Below, piece after piece: positions 1 to 8,249 of a stretch of 64,000 nt of DNA. The stretch covers positions 33,957-97,956 of the forward strand of contig NZ_JAYFQK010000022.1 in NCBI RefSeq assembly GCF_034927245.1. Direction: 5' to 3'. Under the pieces are notes generated by a model. That model was not told where the DNA came from. It worked only from the letters and a program-made list of their open reading frames with translations, and did no database searches. The position numbers and the translations under genes were made by a program. Within the stretch, counting starts at the first letter, position 1; each line of letters begins with the position of its first letter. Source of the stretch: Desulfitobacterium_A sp034927245. GTDB taxonomy: Bacteria > Bacillota > Desulfitobacteriia > Desulfitobacteriales > Desulfitobacteriaceae.

Positions 1-815
1 AACAACGCAAAAATGTAAAAGTCATCTTGATCTCGGGTCCATCTTCGTCCGGGAAAACGACCTTTGCCCAACGTCTTGCGACTCAGCTGCGGGTTAACGG
101 CTTACGCCCGGTAGCCTTATCCCTTGATAATTATTTTTGTAATCGAGAAGATACTCCTAAGGATGCGGAAGGTCACCCTGATTTTGAAGCTTTAGACGCG
201 CTTGATCTTCCCCTCCTTAATCTCCATCTTCAAGCATTGATTCAAGGCAAAGAAATCGAATGCCCAATTTACGACTTTGAAACCGGGCAAAGAAAATCTA
301 AGGGCCTGAAAATGCAACTCTCAGATGATGATATTTTAGTAATGGAAGGAATCCACGGTCTCAATCCCCGACTTCTTTCCTCCCTTGACCGTAATCATAT
401 CTTTCGAATCTACGTTAGTGCCCTTTTTCAACTTAATATTGATCCCTATAATCGGATCCCTACGACAGAAGTCCGCTTAATTCGAAGGCTGGTTCGCGAT
501 GATAAATTTCGCGGTATTTCATCCTCAAATACACTCATCCAGTGGGCAAGCGTTCGTCGCGGAGAAAACACCAATATTTTCCCTTATCAAGAAGAAGCGG
601 ATATCATGTTTAATTCAAGCCTGCTTTATGAATTAAATGCACTTCGCTCCTATGCGGAACCCTTGCTTGTTTCTATCCCTAAAGAACATCCTTATTACTC
701 AACCGCATCCCATTTGTTAAGACTGCTTGCTCATTTTGACCCGTTGGATACGACTAAGATACCCTTTAATTCTATTCTGCGTGAATTTATCGGCGGGGGA
801 ATCTATTCTTATTAA
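1..815 (+). CDS. Nucleoside kinase (uridine kinase-like), 5' end outside window
   Basis: Phosphoribulokinase/uridine kinase-type P-loop kinase expected to phosphorylate a nucleoside in the cytoplasm. The frame is open to the left edge (from base 3), so the N-terminus is missing; the first TTG at 27 lies inside the protein just before the Walker A motif GPSSSGKTT and is not a real start. Clostridial relatives carry an N-terminal TGS/threonyl-tRNA-synthetase-like domain of about 280 residues, which would lie upstream, but this cannot be seen. The C-terminus ends in the family-like LREFIGGG. The gene converges on the GIY-YIG gene with only 11 bases between. Substrate is uncertain. Confidence 0.85.
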   Translation, partial: QRKNVKVILISGPSSSGKTTFAQRLATQLRVNGLRPVALSLDNYFCNREDTPKDAEGHPDFEALDALDLPLLNLHLQALIQGKEIECPIYDFETGQRKSKGLKMQLSDDDILVMEGIHGLNPRLLSSLDRNHIFRIYVSALFQLNIDPYNRIPTTEVRLIRRLVRDDKFRGISSSNTLIQWASVRRGENTNIFPYQEEADIMFNSSLLYELNALRSYAEPLLVSIPKEHPYYSTASHLLRLLAHFDPLDTTKIPFNSILREFIGGGIYSY

Positions 816-826
816 GTCATTAAATT

Positions 827-1129
827 TTAATTGACTTCAATAGGAAAGTCATATCCTTTCCGCTTTGCCCATACTTGAATCGCTTCAGGGTCTTTAATCA
901 GCTCTTCTTTAAACAACCGCGGACATTTTTTTAACCCTGATTCGAGACGCAGCGCTTGACTCCAAGAAGCTACCTTCCATGCCTGCATCAGTTCAACCGG
1001 TTTGCGGCTTCGCGTGTATTTTGCACCTTTACCCTCATTATGTTCCAATAGACGACGCTTGAGATCCGTCGTTGAACCCGAATAGAGGGTCTGATCAGCG
1101 CATTTAAGGATATAAACCCAGCAATTCAT
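827..1129 (-). CDS. GIY-YIG nuclease domain protein (UPF0213/YhbQ-like)
   Basis: Single-domain 100-residue protein of the GIY-YIG superfamily. The N-terminal WVYILKCAD followed by LYSGSTTDLKRRLLEHN gives the split GIY-YIG core (here VYI/LYSG) and the conserved Arg; the catalytic-type Glu lies further on. Length matches stand-alone UPF0213 proteins. Family members are proposed to act on DNA in repair, but the cellular role is poorly defined. It lies 28 bases downstream of the fumarylacetoacetate-hydrolase-like gene on the same strand and may be co-transcribed with it. Confidence 0.85.
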   Translation of the reverse strand: MNCWVYILKCADQTLYSGSTTDLKRRLLEHNEGKGAKYTRSRKPVELMQAWKVASWSQALRLESGLKKCPRLFKEELIKDPEAIQVWAKRKGYDFPIEVN

Positions 1130-1157
1130 CCTATTCCCTCAACTGATTAATTTCTTC

Positions 1158-1913
1158 TTAACGTATACGATTTCGCAATTCCCCAATGCCTTCAATCCGC
1201 ACCACAATTTCGTCTCCTGATTTCATCGGGCTTACCCCTTCCGGAGTACCCGTCATTATAACATCACCCGGCAACAGTGTCATGATGTGGGAGATATAAC
1301 TCACGAGCTTTGCAACAGGATTTAAGAAATATTTCGTGTTCGATGATTGCATCACTTTACCATTAAGCAGGGCCTGAATGTCTAAGTGGCTGGGATCAAG
1401 ATCGGTAACGACCCAAGGCCCGAGTGGGCAAAACGTATCAAAGCTTTTTCCTCTCGTCCATTGTCCGTCTATACGCTGAAGATCGCGTGCCGTAACATCA
1501 TTTCCGCATGTATACCCGAAAATATAATCATAAGCTTCCGCTGCCATGACATCTTTTGCAGATTTACCAATAATAACAGCCAATTCAGCTTCATGATCGA
1601 TATGTTGACTCATTTTCGGGGCAACAATTTCAGCCTCCGGCCCAATTACGGAGGTACTCGGCTTTATGAAGATAATCGGGTCTTCCGGATTGTTGCCTCC
1701 AAATTCCGCGATATGTTTTGCATAATTTAACCCTATGCAGACTACTTTGCTCGCTTGAACAGGGGCCAAAAGCCGAACCTCGTTAAGATTTAGGGTTATG
1801 CCTGTTGATTGATGCTCTTTTTCTAAGAATGAACGGTCTAAAACTGTGATTATTCCCTCATTTAACATTCCGTACTGAACTGCACCTGCATAGAAAAATC
1901 GTACGTATTTCAT
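1158..1913 (-). CDS. Fumarylacetoacetate hydrolase family protein
   Basis: FAH-fold enzyme of 251 residues, a metal-dependent family that hydrolyses or decarboxylates C-C bonds of 2-oxo acids (acylpyruvases, oxaloacetate decarboxylases, 2-hydroxyhepta-2,4-diene-1,7-dioate isomerases). Visible motifs are the FAH-type KVVCIGLNYAKH entry, the metal-binding DHEAELAVIIGK (acidic residues for Mg2+/Mn2+) and the GDVIMTGTPEGV loop near the C-terminus. The ATG has a good SD (AAAAGGAGG) upstream. Length is the short bacterial form. Exact substrate cannot be read from the sequence; acylpyruvate hydrolase or oxaloacetate decarboxylase is most likely. Confidence 0.85.
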   Translation of the reverse strand: MKYVRFFYAGAVQYGMLNEGIITVLDRSFLEKEHQSTGITLNLNEVRLLAPVQASKVVCIGLNYAKHIAEFGGNNPEDPIIFIKPSTSVIGPEAEIVAPKMSQHIDHEAELAVIIGKSAKDVMAAEAYDYIFGYTCGNDVTARDLQRIDGQWTRGKSFDTFCPLGPWVVTDLDPSHLDIQALLNGKVMQSSNTKYFLNPVAKLVSYISHIMTLLPGDVIMTGTPEGVSPMKSGDEIVVRIEGIGELRNRIR

Positions 1914-2010
1914 TGATTTTCCTCCTTTTGATGTCTATTATGTCAATTAACGATAAATTTGTGTTAAAATATTATTTTATACGGAATGAATAAAAAGGAG
2001 GAGCCAACCT

Positions 2011-2664
2011 TTGAAAAACCATCGTCTAACCCCACCCCAAACCCTCTTTAATCTGCTAGAACAAATGTATCCGGATGCTCATTGTGAGCTTAATTTTACA
2101 AATCCCTTTCAGCTGCTGATTGCCACAATTTTAAGTGCTCAGGCTACAGACCGTAAAGTAAATCAAATCACTGATCGGATGTTTCAAAAATACAAAACTC
2201 CTCAAGAGTTTCTTCAGCTTACACAAGCGGAGCTTGAAACGGAAATCAAAGAAATCGGGCTCTTTCGCAATAAAGCAAAAAATATTCTTGCCACCTGCCG
2301 AATCTTGGTTGAGAATCATCAAGGTGAGGTTCCCAACACTTTTGAAGCCTTAACCGAACTCCCGGGTGTAGGTCGAAAAACGGCTAATGTTGTCCTAAGC
2401 AATGCCTTTGGTATCCCTGCATTAGCTGTCGATACCCATGTATTGCGCGTTTCAAACCGCTTAGGTCTAGCTGTGGGTAAGAACCCGGATCTTGTCGAGG
2501 AACAATTAAAAGCTTTGATTCCCCCTGAAAAATGGAGCCTTGCCCATCATCTTCTGATTTGGCATGGCCGAAGAATGTGCTATGCCAAACATCCTCAATG
2601 TCAGCTTTGTCCGCTGCTTTCCTATTGCCAGGACGCACAAACAGCTAACTCAAAACCTCAGTAA
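2011..2664 (+). CDS. nth: Endonuclease III (DNA glycosylase/AP lyase)
   Basis: Base-excision repair enzyme removing oxidised pyrimidines and cutting the abasic site. The helix-hairpin-helix is LPGVGRKTANVV with the catalytic Lys (GRKTA), the catalytic Asp follows in AVDTHVLRVSNR, and the C-terminal [4Fe-4S] loop is intact (C-x6-C-x2-C-x5-C in CYAKHPQCQLCPLLSYC). Length 217 is normal. The start is TTG, placed 7 bases after GGAGGAG. The 3' end overlaps the convergent HD-GYP gene by 20 bases, so the two transcripts are antisense at their ends. Confidence 0.96.
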   Translation: MKNHRLTPPQTLFNLLEQMYPDAHCELNFTNPFQLLIATILSAQATDRKVNQITDRMFQKYKTPQEFLQLTQAELETEIKEIGLFRNKAKNILATCRILVENHQGEVPNTFEALTELPGVGRKTANVVLSNAFGIPALAVDTHVLRVSNRLGLAVGKNPDLVEEQLKALIPPEKWSLAHHLLIWHGRRMCYAKHPQCQLCPLLSYCQDAQTANSKPQ

Positions 2665-3703
2665 TAAAGATTGTACGCCGTTCTATCATGTTGTATTCTT
2701 TGCCTTTGCTTGAATTGTAATCAGCATCGTCAAATACGCGAACTATTGGACGCACCGGCATACTTAAGTTTTGATCTACGACAACCCCTATTTCTCCTGT
2801 ATTGAGACGAACTGTTACACCCGTAGGATAAGCAGCGATGTTTTTTAAAAAGAGGCGCACTAACTCCAGCGGAAAGACCTTTCCTACAAGCCCCATTAAA
2901 ATTTCACACGCCTCATGGGGCATGACCCTTTGCAAACCACTATTGTCGGTCGTTAACTTATCATACATATCAGTTAGCGCCACGATTTGAGCCAGCGGAT
3001 GGATTTCACCATCTTTTAGTTGGCGCGGGTAACCTGTGCCATTGATATTTTCATGGTGCTGAAAAGCAATATGAGGAACAACCAGACTGAATTCTTTCCG
3101 TTTTCTCAGCTCTTCAAAACCCAAAGTCGTATGGAGTTTGAGACGTTCCATTTCATCTGTCGTTAGCTTTTCCGTTTTACAGACGAGTTCCGGTTCAAGC
3201 TGCATTTTACCAATATCATGCAGCAAAGCTCCAATCGCCAGCGTTTCTAACTTTTCCCGGTCTAAAAGCATGGCCTTACCCAGAACAGTGGAAAGCACAC
3301 AAACATTGACTGCATGAGCAAACATCTGATTATCTCTGCTTCGGATATCCATGAGGCTGACTAATATATCTTTTTTAAACATGATCTCTTCAACAATTTT
3401 ACTGACAATGTTTTTTAACTCGAAACCGTTCATATCCTTGCCAAGCCGAACAGCCTGGGAGCTCTTTTCAATAAGTTCCATTGCCTCCCACCGTTGTTGC
3501 TCGCTGATCACATCTTCAAGCACAACATCATCGAAACGCTCATCTTCGATATAAACGATGGATATCCCCATATCCTTTAACTTTCCAATATATAATGGAG
3601 TGAGTTTAACATCCTTACCGAGCAGGACTCTCCCTTTGCTTGAGTAAATCGTTTTGCCTAAGACGTCACCAATTTTAAGTGAATTTACACTGACTTGTCT
3701 CAC
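2645..3703 (-). CDS. HD-GYP domain phosphodiesterase
   Basis: Predicted cytoplasmic cyclic-di-GMP phosphodiesterase of 352 residues. The HD signature (HAVNVCVLS, then LLHDIGKMQLE), a further HTTLGFEEL and the diagnostic HHENINGTGYPRQL stretch show a complete HD-GYP domain in the middle of the protein (about residues 125-280). The N-terminal 100 residues resemble the small unnamed sensory region common in clostridial HD-GYP proteins (VNSLKIGDVLGKTIYSSKGRVLL). No membrane segment is visible. The 3' end overlaps nth in convergent orientation. Regulatory target unknown; the window also carries a YajQ-family protein, reported elsewhere to bind c-di-GMP. Confidence 0.92.
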   Translation of the reverse strand: MRQVSVNSLKIGDVLGKTIYSSKGRVLLGKDVKLTPLYIGKLKDMGISIVYIEDERFDDVVLEDVISEQQRWEAMELIEKSSQAVRLGKDMNGFELKNIVSKIVEEIMFKKDILVSLMDIRSRDNQMFAHAVNVCVLSTVLGKAMLLDREKLETLAIGALLHDIGKMQLEPELVCKTEKLTTDEMERLKLHTTLGFEELRKRKEFSLVVPHIAFQHHENINGTGYPRQLKDGEIHPLAQIVALTDMYDKLTTDNSGLQRVMPHEACEILMGLVGKVFPLELVRLFLKNIAAYPTGVTVRLNTGEIGVVVDQNLSMPVRPIVRVFDDADYNSSKGKEYNMIERRTIFITEVLS

Positions 3704-3806
3704 TCGGGTAACCCCTTCCTAATATCTTTCCATTACTTCTATCCTACATCATTTCCCTTAGGAATAAAACTTCTCGACAAGAATCTTTTAACTTAAATTA
3801 TAGTTT

Positions 3807-3846
3807 AATATGAAATGAGCCGCCATATGGCGGCTCATTTCATATT
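3807..3846 (-). terminator. Perfect 40-base palindrome overlapping the vanW stop codon
   Basis: The sequence is a perfect palindrome with 18-base arms and an ATAT centre; its minus-strand left arm encodes the last codons and stop of the VanW protein. It is followed on the minus strand by an A/T-rich stretch. Most likely an intrinsic terminator for the PRC-barrel/vanW transcript; being palindromic it could also fold in the other transcript direction. Confidence 0.75.
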
Positions 3847-4953
3847 AGGATCAGGTTTTATCGGATAGCCATCAGGTTCTGCAAGAACGGGATGGTTTTC
3901 ATCAGCAACCCCATAAATACGTATTCTGATCCAATTGTTCCCCGTGCGAGCGTTAATATAAATGTATCCCTGGGTAGTATTTCGGAAACGGAAATCGAGT
4001 AACCCATACGCCACAGTGGCATCCTGTCCTTTAGGAACATACGTCACCGGCAAAGAATGAGTATTTCTTTCCAGAACTTGAAGCTGTGATTGTTTCACCG
4101 CATGATAAAGAGTACTTGAATCCTGGCAAATTCCGCCGCCATCATCCAAAACAACCGTTTGATCAACAAAAGTATATGCGGGTAAATAACCTGTTTCCTT
4201 ATCACGCTTGCCAACAACCTGGTTAAAGGAAAATTCTCCACCCGGCTCAATCAGCTTTCCATCTATTGCATTCGCTGCTAAACGAACGTTATTTGTCCTT
4301 GCGGTATTTATAGGATCGAAATAGGTCGTATAATCTCCTATAACGTCTTTAATTTTCCGCAAGTCTGATTCTGTAGGAGTAAGTTCCAGTGAGTTGACAA
4401 CCAAGGGCACAGAATTTAAACCTTTGCTTTCGTTAAGATGCTCCCAAGATGCAGGAATATCCATCACAACACTCGGTAATCCTGATTGAATAGCAAACTT
4501 GCCGTTATGCAACTGCATACTTGCCGGCTTACCCCCTTTATTGATTTGCTGCGCAATATTCTCCAATTGGGGATATATTTCATTCTCATCCAAAAGTTCT
4601 GGAGAAAGTTGTTCAGGCCCCATCCGTTTTAAATGGTTGACCGCATTCATCCACCAAGAATCACCCTCAGGTATCAGTTGCGTGTTTAACCAAGACTGCA
4701 AATTATTTTGGGATTGTGTGATCGTAAGCGGATATGTCGAATCTTGATAAAAAACCCCACGCGGTATTTCCCTTTCGAGATATTGATAGGCCTCATTATT
4801 AGTTCGCCCCGACAAATCAATCCCCCAAACCTGAAACCCTTCAGGGGCTTTGGCATAGTCCATATCATAAGTAACAGAGGTAGCCAAGGTAATTGATACC
4901 GCAACCTGTAAGAATAACAATCCAGAAATCAGGAACAGCTTTGGATTCTTCAT
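3835..4953 (-). CDS. VanW family protein
   Basis: Membrane-anchored cell-envelope protein of 372 residues. An N-terminal signal-anchor (LFLISGLLFLQVAVSITLA) is followed by a region like the peptidoglycan-binding PG_binding_4 domain found before VanW domains and by the VanW domain itself, recognised by NNVRLAANAIDG, PGGEFSFNQVVG and GGGICQDSSTLYHA, where GGGICQxSSTLYxA is the family signature. VanW occurs in vancomycin-resistance clusters but is widespread in clostridia; its biochemical role is unknown. No other van genes are present here. The gene follows the PRC-barrel gene by 5 bases, so they form an operon. Confidence 0.9.
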   Translation of the reverse strand: MKNPKLFLISGLLFLQVAVSITLATSVTYDMDYAKAPEGFQVWGIDLSGRTNNEAYQYLEREIPRGVFYQDSTYPLTITQSQNNLQSWLNTQLIPEGDSWWMNAVNHLKRMGPEQLSPELLDENEIYPQLENIAQQINKGGKPASMQLHNGKFAIQSGLPSVVMDIPASWEHLNESKGLNSVPLVVNSLELTPTESDLRKIKDVIGDYTTYFDPINTARTNNVRLAANAIDGKLIEPGGEFSFNQVVGKRDKETGYLPAYTFVDQTVVLDDGGGICQDSSTLYHAVKQSQLQVLERNTHSLPVTYVPKGQDATVAYGLLDFRFRNTTQGYIYINARTGNNWIRIRIYGVADENHPVLAEPDGYPIKPDPNMK

Positions 4954-4958
4954 AAGCC

Positions 4959-5729
4959 TTAATTTTTATGGAGATAAGATGTAATTTCCATTAGTTTATT
5001 GCGCGAAGTTATTTTACGAATGATCTCATCGCTAATCGGTTCACCCGCTTTAAGCATTTCCCCATTATCCAAGACAACATCCTTATCTACTGTTTTTCCC
5101 AGAAAGTATTGTAACTGACGTTGTTCAAAGAGATTAAATTCGGTACTGGTCTCATTCACATCTAAAGGAGCCTCAGGACTTGGAGGGTTAACCCTTTCCG
5201 TATCTTCAGAAATCGGCTGAACTTCATTATTAACCGCTTCCGCCGGGGTGATCGGTTCCTCGGTATAAGCAGCATCAATAATAAGCAGTTCTTTGCCGAA
5301 CGTGATAATATCTTGAGCACTGACTTCTTTGCTTTGACCGTCAGGGGTATCAAAAATACATGAAGAAATCTTGCCCTTTTCCTCATCAACAAGAAACTCT
5401 TGGACCTCTCCAATCAAACTTCCCTTATTAGTCAGAACTTTTGTCCCTATAACATTTACATCCTGTTTCAATAGTTCTTGGGCGGCTAGATTCTGGGAAA
5501 CATCTTGAATAACTTGAGGATCAGGAATAGTAACCGCAAACTCACCTAAACCAATAACATCATCAAAAGGAATAATCTTAGCCCCGAAATAGTCAGCCGG
5601 TTGATCAATGATAAAAAAATCCATACTCCCTGTTTTAGGATTTAGAATAAAATCCTTGATAATCCCAATTTGTGTCCCATCAGCTATACTAATGATCCTT
5701 AACCCCTTAATTTCTTTGCTCGCTTTCAT
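4959..5729 (-). CDS. PRC-barrel domain protein
   Basis: Protein of about 256 residues with two tandem PRC-barrel-like modules: the first near residues 5-80 (KGLRIISIADGTQIGIIKDFILNP) and the second around 95-165 (IGTKVLTNKGSLIGEVQEFLVDEE). PRC barrels are small beta-barrels mediating protein or RNA contacts. The remainder is an acidic, Pro/Glu-rich linker followed by a C-terminal helical region. The listed start is the second ATG, 9 bases after GGAAGGAA; the upstream ATG at 5738 abuts the SD and is less likely. It is 5 bases from vanW, and Peptococcaceae-type PRC proteins are often beside envelope genes. Specific function unknown. Confidence 0.8.
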   Translation of the reverse strand: MKASKEIKGLRIISIADGTQIGIIKDFILNPKTGSMDFFIIDQPADYFGAKIIPFDDVIGLGEFAVTIPDPQVIQDVSQNLAAQELLKQDVNVIGTKVLTNKGSLIGEVQEFLVDEEKGKISSCIFDTPDGQSKEVSAQDIITFGKELLIIDAAYTEEPITPAEAVNNEVQPISEDTERVNPPSPEAPLDVNETSTEFNLFEQRQLQYFLGKTVDKDVVLDNGEMLKAGEPISDEIIRKITSRNKLMEITSYLHKN

Positions 5730-5757
5730 TATAATCATTTCCTTCCCTCTCTATTTT

Positions 5758-6498
5758 CTAAAGTTTAATTTCATTATCAAGAAGCCATGCGTCAAAACGT
5801 TTCCGCCAAACGGCAGTGGCAGCATGTTGGAATTCCATCATAAAAGGCTCAAGCTTTGAAAACGCCATCTCTGCAAGATCTGTCGATTGCCATAGGGTAT
5901 AACAATCCGTAATTAAGTAATAGGCCAGATCTGGTTCGGGTTTTGTTTTTAGGGCGGAATAAAAATATTCTGCTGCTTTTTGATAAGTACCCTGTTCTTT
6001 TTCCTTAAACCCTTCCTCTAATAGCTCCTCAAAACTTAACACCGGAATTTCTTGCACGGTGCTAACTATTTGTTCAACAGGATAAGGATCAATTATAAGC
6101 TTAGGTTTAATTACCGTTTTAAACTCTGGCTCTGGCTCTGGCTCTGGCTCAGGCTCTGCCTCCCCCTCCTCATGTATTGCTTCGGTTTCGGGTTCTCCTT
6201 CATCTTCTGCCACGTCCTCGGGCACTGCTTCGGTTTCGGGTTCTCCTTCATCCTCTGCCTCGTCCTTGGGCACTGCTTCGGTTTCGGGCCCTTCTTCATC
6301 CTCTGCCTCTGGCTCTGTCTCGACTTTAGGTGCTGATGTTTTATTCTCTGTAGTTGAAGAATTAAGTTCTAAATGGGGCAAAGTTTTATCTATTTTTTCG
6401 TTTTCATGAGGGGGCTTAACCCCCGTCTGTTTATGTAAATTCCGGAACAAAAACGGAATAAATAGACAAACGCCAGTCATAATTACCCAGCCTATCAT
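5758..6498 (-). CDS. Acidic-repeat membrane protein of unknown function; true start probably upstream
   Basis: Not assigned to a family. From the first ATG the 246-residue product has a hydrophobic N-terminus, a low-complexity middle of 16-residue repeats rich in Glu/Pro/Asp (EAVPEDVAEDEGEPET type) ending in Glu-Pro dipeptides, and a C-terminal helical domain with a TPR-like stretch (EELLEEGFKEKEQGTYQKAAEYFYSA, shortened here in meaning). The same frame stays open upstream to about 6723 and encodes 55 more residues with at least one further hydrophobic segment but no ATG, GTG or TTG. An ideal AAGGAGG lies 8 bases before an in-frame ATT at 6663. It precedes the PRC-barrel gene by 28 bases. Confidence 0.7.
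   Translation of the reverse strand: MIGWVIMTGVCLFIPFLFRNLHKQTGVKPPHENEKIDKTLPHLELNSSTTENKTSAPKVETEPEAEDEEGPETEAVPKDEAEDEGEPETEAVPEDVAEDEGEPETEAIHEEGEAEPEPEPEPEPEFKTVIKPKLIIDPYPVEQIVSTVQEIPVLSFEELLEEGFKEKEQGTYQKAAEYFYSALKTKPEPDLAYYLITDCYTLWQSTDLAEMAFSKLEPFMMEFQHAATAVWRKRFDAWLLDNEIKL
6125..6316 (-). repeat. In-frame 48-base tandem repeats plus a Glu-Pro hexamer tract
   Basis: Three copies of a 48-base unit begin at 6179, 6227 and 6275 (the last diverging), each encoding 16 acidic residues. Next to them, 6125-6150 repeats a six-base unit encoding Glu-Pro. The period is a multiple of three, so copy number can vary without breaking the frame. Confidence 0.9.
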
Positions 6499-6775
6499 AT
6501 GGCCTGTTTTTAAAACGAATGGAAATATAAGTGCATCTAACCATACTAAAGTGGAAATAATAAACCCTTCAAAGCCCTTAAGTCCCCATACTGAGGATTT
6601 GAAACTAAAGATAAGGATAAATGGAAGGCTGACAATAGTAACTACTAATCCATACAGGAAAATCCTGCTCGCCTCCTTGTCGTGAATAACTTTGCATGTA
6701 TTCGACAGAACTTTTGATTTTTCCTCCTATAAATATTCTAAGATCGCTAAATCCTGAATATTGTCCAGAAAAAGG

Positions 6776-6812
6776 CATAAAAAAGCACCACCCTTTGGTG
6801 ATGCTTTTGAAA
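6776..6812 (-). terminator. Intrinsic terminator after the 48-residue membrane peptide gene
   Basis: Minus-strand stem AAAAGCATCACC / GGTGGTGCTTTT with an AAAG loop and six Ts at the 3' side. It separates the small upstream gene from the acidic-repeat gene. Confidence 0.8.
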
Positions 6813-6841
6813 ATTCTATTTTATGAAATAGACAATCGCAA

Positions 6842-6988
6842 TCAGGTTCTAATAGCTTTCATTACCGGCTTTGGTTTTCTTGGCGTTCTACGGATAACAT
6901 TTACAATCTGATAACAAGAAGCGCCAATGACTACTCCACACGCCCCCAGGAAAACGATAATCATAAGAAGTGCAACCCATGCTAACAT
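6842..6988 (-). CDS. Small single-pass membrane protein (48 residues), hypothetical
   Basis: Short open frame starting at ATG 6988. The product opens with a hydrophobic segment of about 25 residues (MLAWVALLMIIVFLGACGVV onwards) containing two Cys, then a short basic tail (RRTPRKPKP), the expected positive-inside pattern for one membrane helix. A clear intrinsic terminator follows 30 bases after the stop, which supports transcription. The SD is weak (GAGATGA). No family recognised; a real gene is likely but unproven. Confidence 0.45.
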   Translation of the reverse strand: MLAWVALLMIIVFLGACGVVIGASCYQIVNVIRRTPRKPKPVMKAIRT

Positions 6989-7155
6989 ATAATCATCTCA
7001 TTTCTGTTTATATTTTTATTCAATACTTGCTATGTATTCATTTTTTTAATAACTACTTTCTAAAACTATTATACGTGAAATCAATCACTTAATGCAAGTG
7101 AAAGTTTTATTTTTCATAAAGTTTTAATAGTCTAATTATTTAGATTTAGGTATTA

Positions 7156-7182
7156 AATAAGCCTCGTTAAAAACGAGGCCTT
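7156..7182 (-). terminator. Hairpin overlapping the stop of the IMPACT-family gene
   Basis: Stem GCCTCGTT / AACGAGGC; the left arm on the minus strand contains the TAA stop at 7169-7167. The downstream side is T/A-rich. Confidence 0.65.
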
Positions 7183-7802
7183 GCTGGCTCAGCGCGCATT
7201 ATATTTCCTTTTTCTTGAAAAGTCACTTCTCGTTGTGTAAAATCTGTTAACCACTCTTCAAATTTCTGTCGTTCTTCCTCACGGATAAATACTTCGACCT
7301 TAACTGTTGCTGAAAACTCTTCATTCCCAGTCACCCAGTTCTTAAGCCGATACTGATACTTCAAAGTCTCGTACCAATTATACCCGGATTCTACTTCGTA
7401 AATCGTATGAGGAACTAGACGACTAACTTCGAGTTGATCTAAGAGTTGACGTGCTGTTCCCCCATAGGCTCGAGTCAACCCTCCTGTCCCTAGAAGGATT
7501 CCTCCGAAGTAACGGATAACAACGACTAACACATCCCAAAGCTCACGAAACTGCAGAACATCTAAAACGGGTCTACCCCCTGTACCCTGCGGCTCTCCGT
7601 CATCTGTTGATCTTTCCAGTTTGCCTTTATAGAGACGATAAGCATACACATAATGACGAGCATTAGGATAAAGCTGCCGTGCTTGCTCTAAAGCTTGATT
7701 GATTTCATCCGGTGTTTTTACAGGAAACACTAAGGCGATGAATCGTGATTTCTCAATGACCTGTTCCCAGTTGCCCTTTTCTAAAACCGTTAAATAACTC
7801 AC
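7167..7802 (-). CDS. YigZ/IMPACT family protein
   Basis: A 211-residue member of UPF0029/IMPACT. The N-terminal domain shows the family motifs SRFIALVFPV, NARHYVYAYR, DDGEPQGTGGRPVLDVL and VVVIRYFGGILLGTGGLTRAYG; the C-terminal ferredoxin-like domain is also present (about residues 140-205). The eukaryotic relative IMPACT/YIH1 modulates Gcn2; the bacterial function is not established. It starts 2 bases after the stop of the thioesterase gene on the same strand, so the pair is probably co-translated. Confidence 0.9.
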   Translation of the reverse strand: MSYLTVLEKGNWEQVIEKSRFIALVFPVKTPDEINQALEQARQLYPNARHYVYAYRLYKGKLERSTDDGEPQGTGGRPVLDVLQFRELWDVLVVVIRYFGGILLGTGGLTRAYGGTARQLLDQLEVSRLVPHTIYEVESGYNWYETLKYQYRLKNWVTGNEEFSATVKVEVFIREEERQKFEEWLTDFTQREVTFQEKGNIMRAEPARPRF

Positions 7803-7804
7803 AA

Positions 7805-8191
7805 TTATACTCCCGATTTTTGATAGGCCTTGCTTAGGAAGCGTTCAGTCTGAATAATAAACCTTTCATGCCGTCCCGATCCAATTTTTTCGACTTCATC
7901 ATAGGCATTGATCGCAAAGACCAAACGCCGCCGGTCTATTTCTACGAGCTCAGCCTCAGCCCACACTTTCATGCCAATAGGTGTAGCCGCTGCATGCTTA
8001 ATCTCAAGGGCAGTTCCCACGCTGGATTCACCTGCCTCCAAATTCAAAGCATTAACCGCCGCTGCCTCCATAAGTGCTACTAAAGCAGGAGTTGCGTACA
8101 CTTCTAAAGAGCCGCTCCCCATACTTTTTGCGGTATTCCCTTCATTAACCACGTTTTCCGCTCGTCCCTTTAAGCCAATTTTAAGTTCCAT
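7805..8191 (-). CDS. Hotdog-fold thioesterase (FlK-like)
   Basis: Hotdog-fold acyl-CoA thioesterase of 128 residues. Motifs NTAKSMGSGSLEVYATPALVALMEAA and the later GTALEIKHAAATPIG match the fluoroacetyl-CoA thioesterase FlK-type family, including the conserved Glu on the central helix and the His in the second motif. The start chosen (ATG 8191) follows a purine-rich AAGGAAGGGAGAGG; a longer frame to 8290 would overlap menG and adds a non-conserved N-terminus. The physiological substrate is unknown; fluoroacetyl-CoA is only the named prototype. Confidence 0.85.
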   Translation of the reverse strand: MELKIGLKGRAENVVNEGNTAKSMGSGSLEVYATPALVALMEAAAVNALNLEAGESSVGTALEIKHAAATPIGMKVWAEAELVEIDRRRLVFAINAYDEVEKIGSGRHERFIIQTERFLSKAYQKSGV

Positions 8192-8249
8192 CGGTATATT
8201 CCTCTCCCTTCCTTTTCTGACACTATTCAACCTTGGTAAGAGAACTCGA

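Noticed and set aside
6179..6316. Regular repeats that could look like a small CRISPR array
   Set aside because: Units are contiguous without unique spacers, multiples of three and encode an acidic linker; they are coding tandem repeats.
6052..6336. Plus-strand ORF rich in Leu/Trp opposite the repeats
   Set aside because: Complement of the low-complexity minus-strand coding repeats; no SD and no family.
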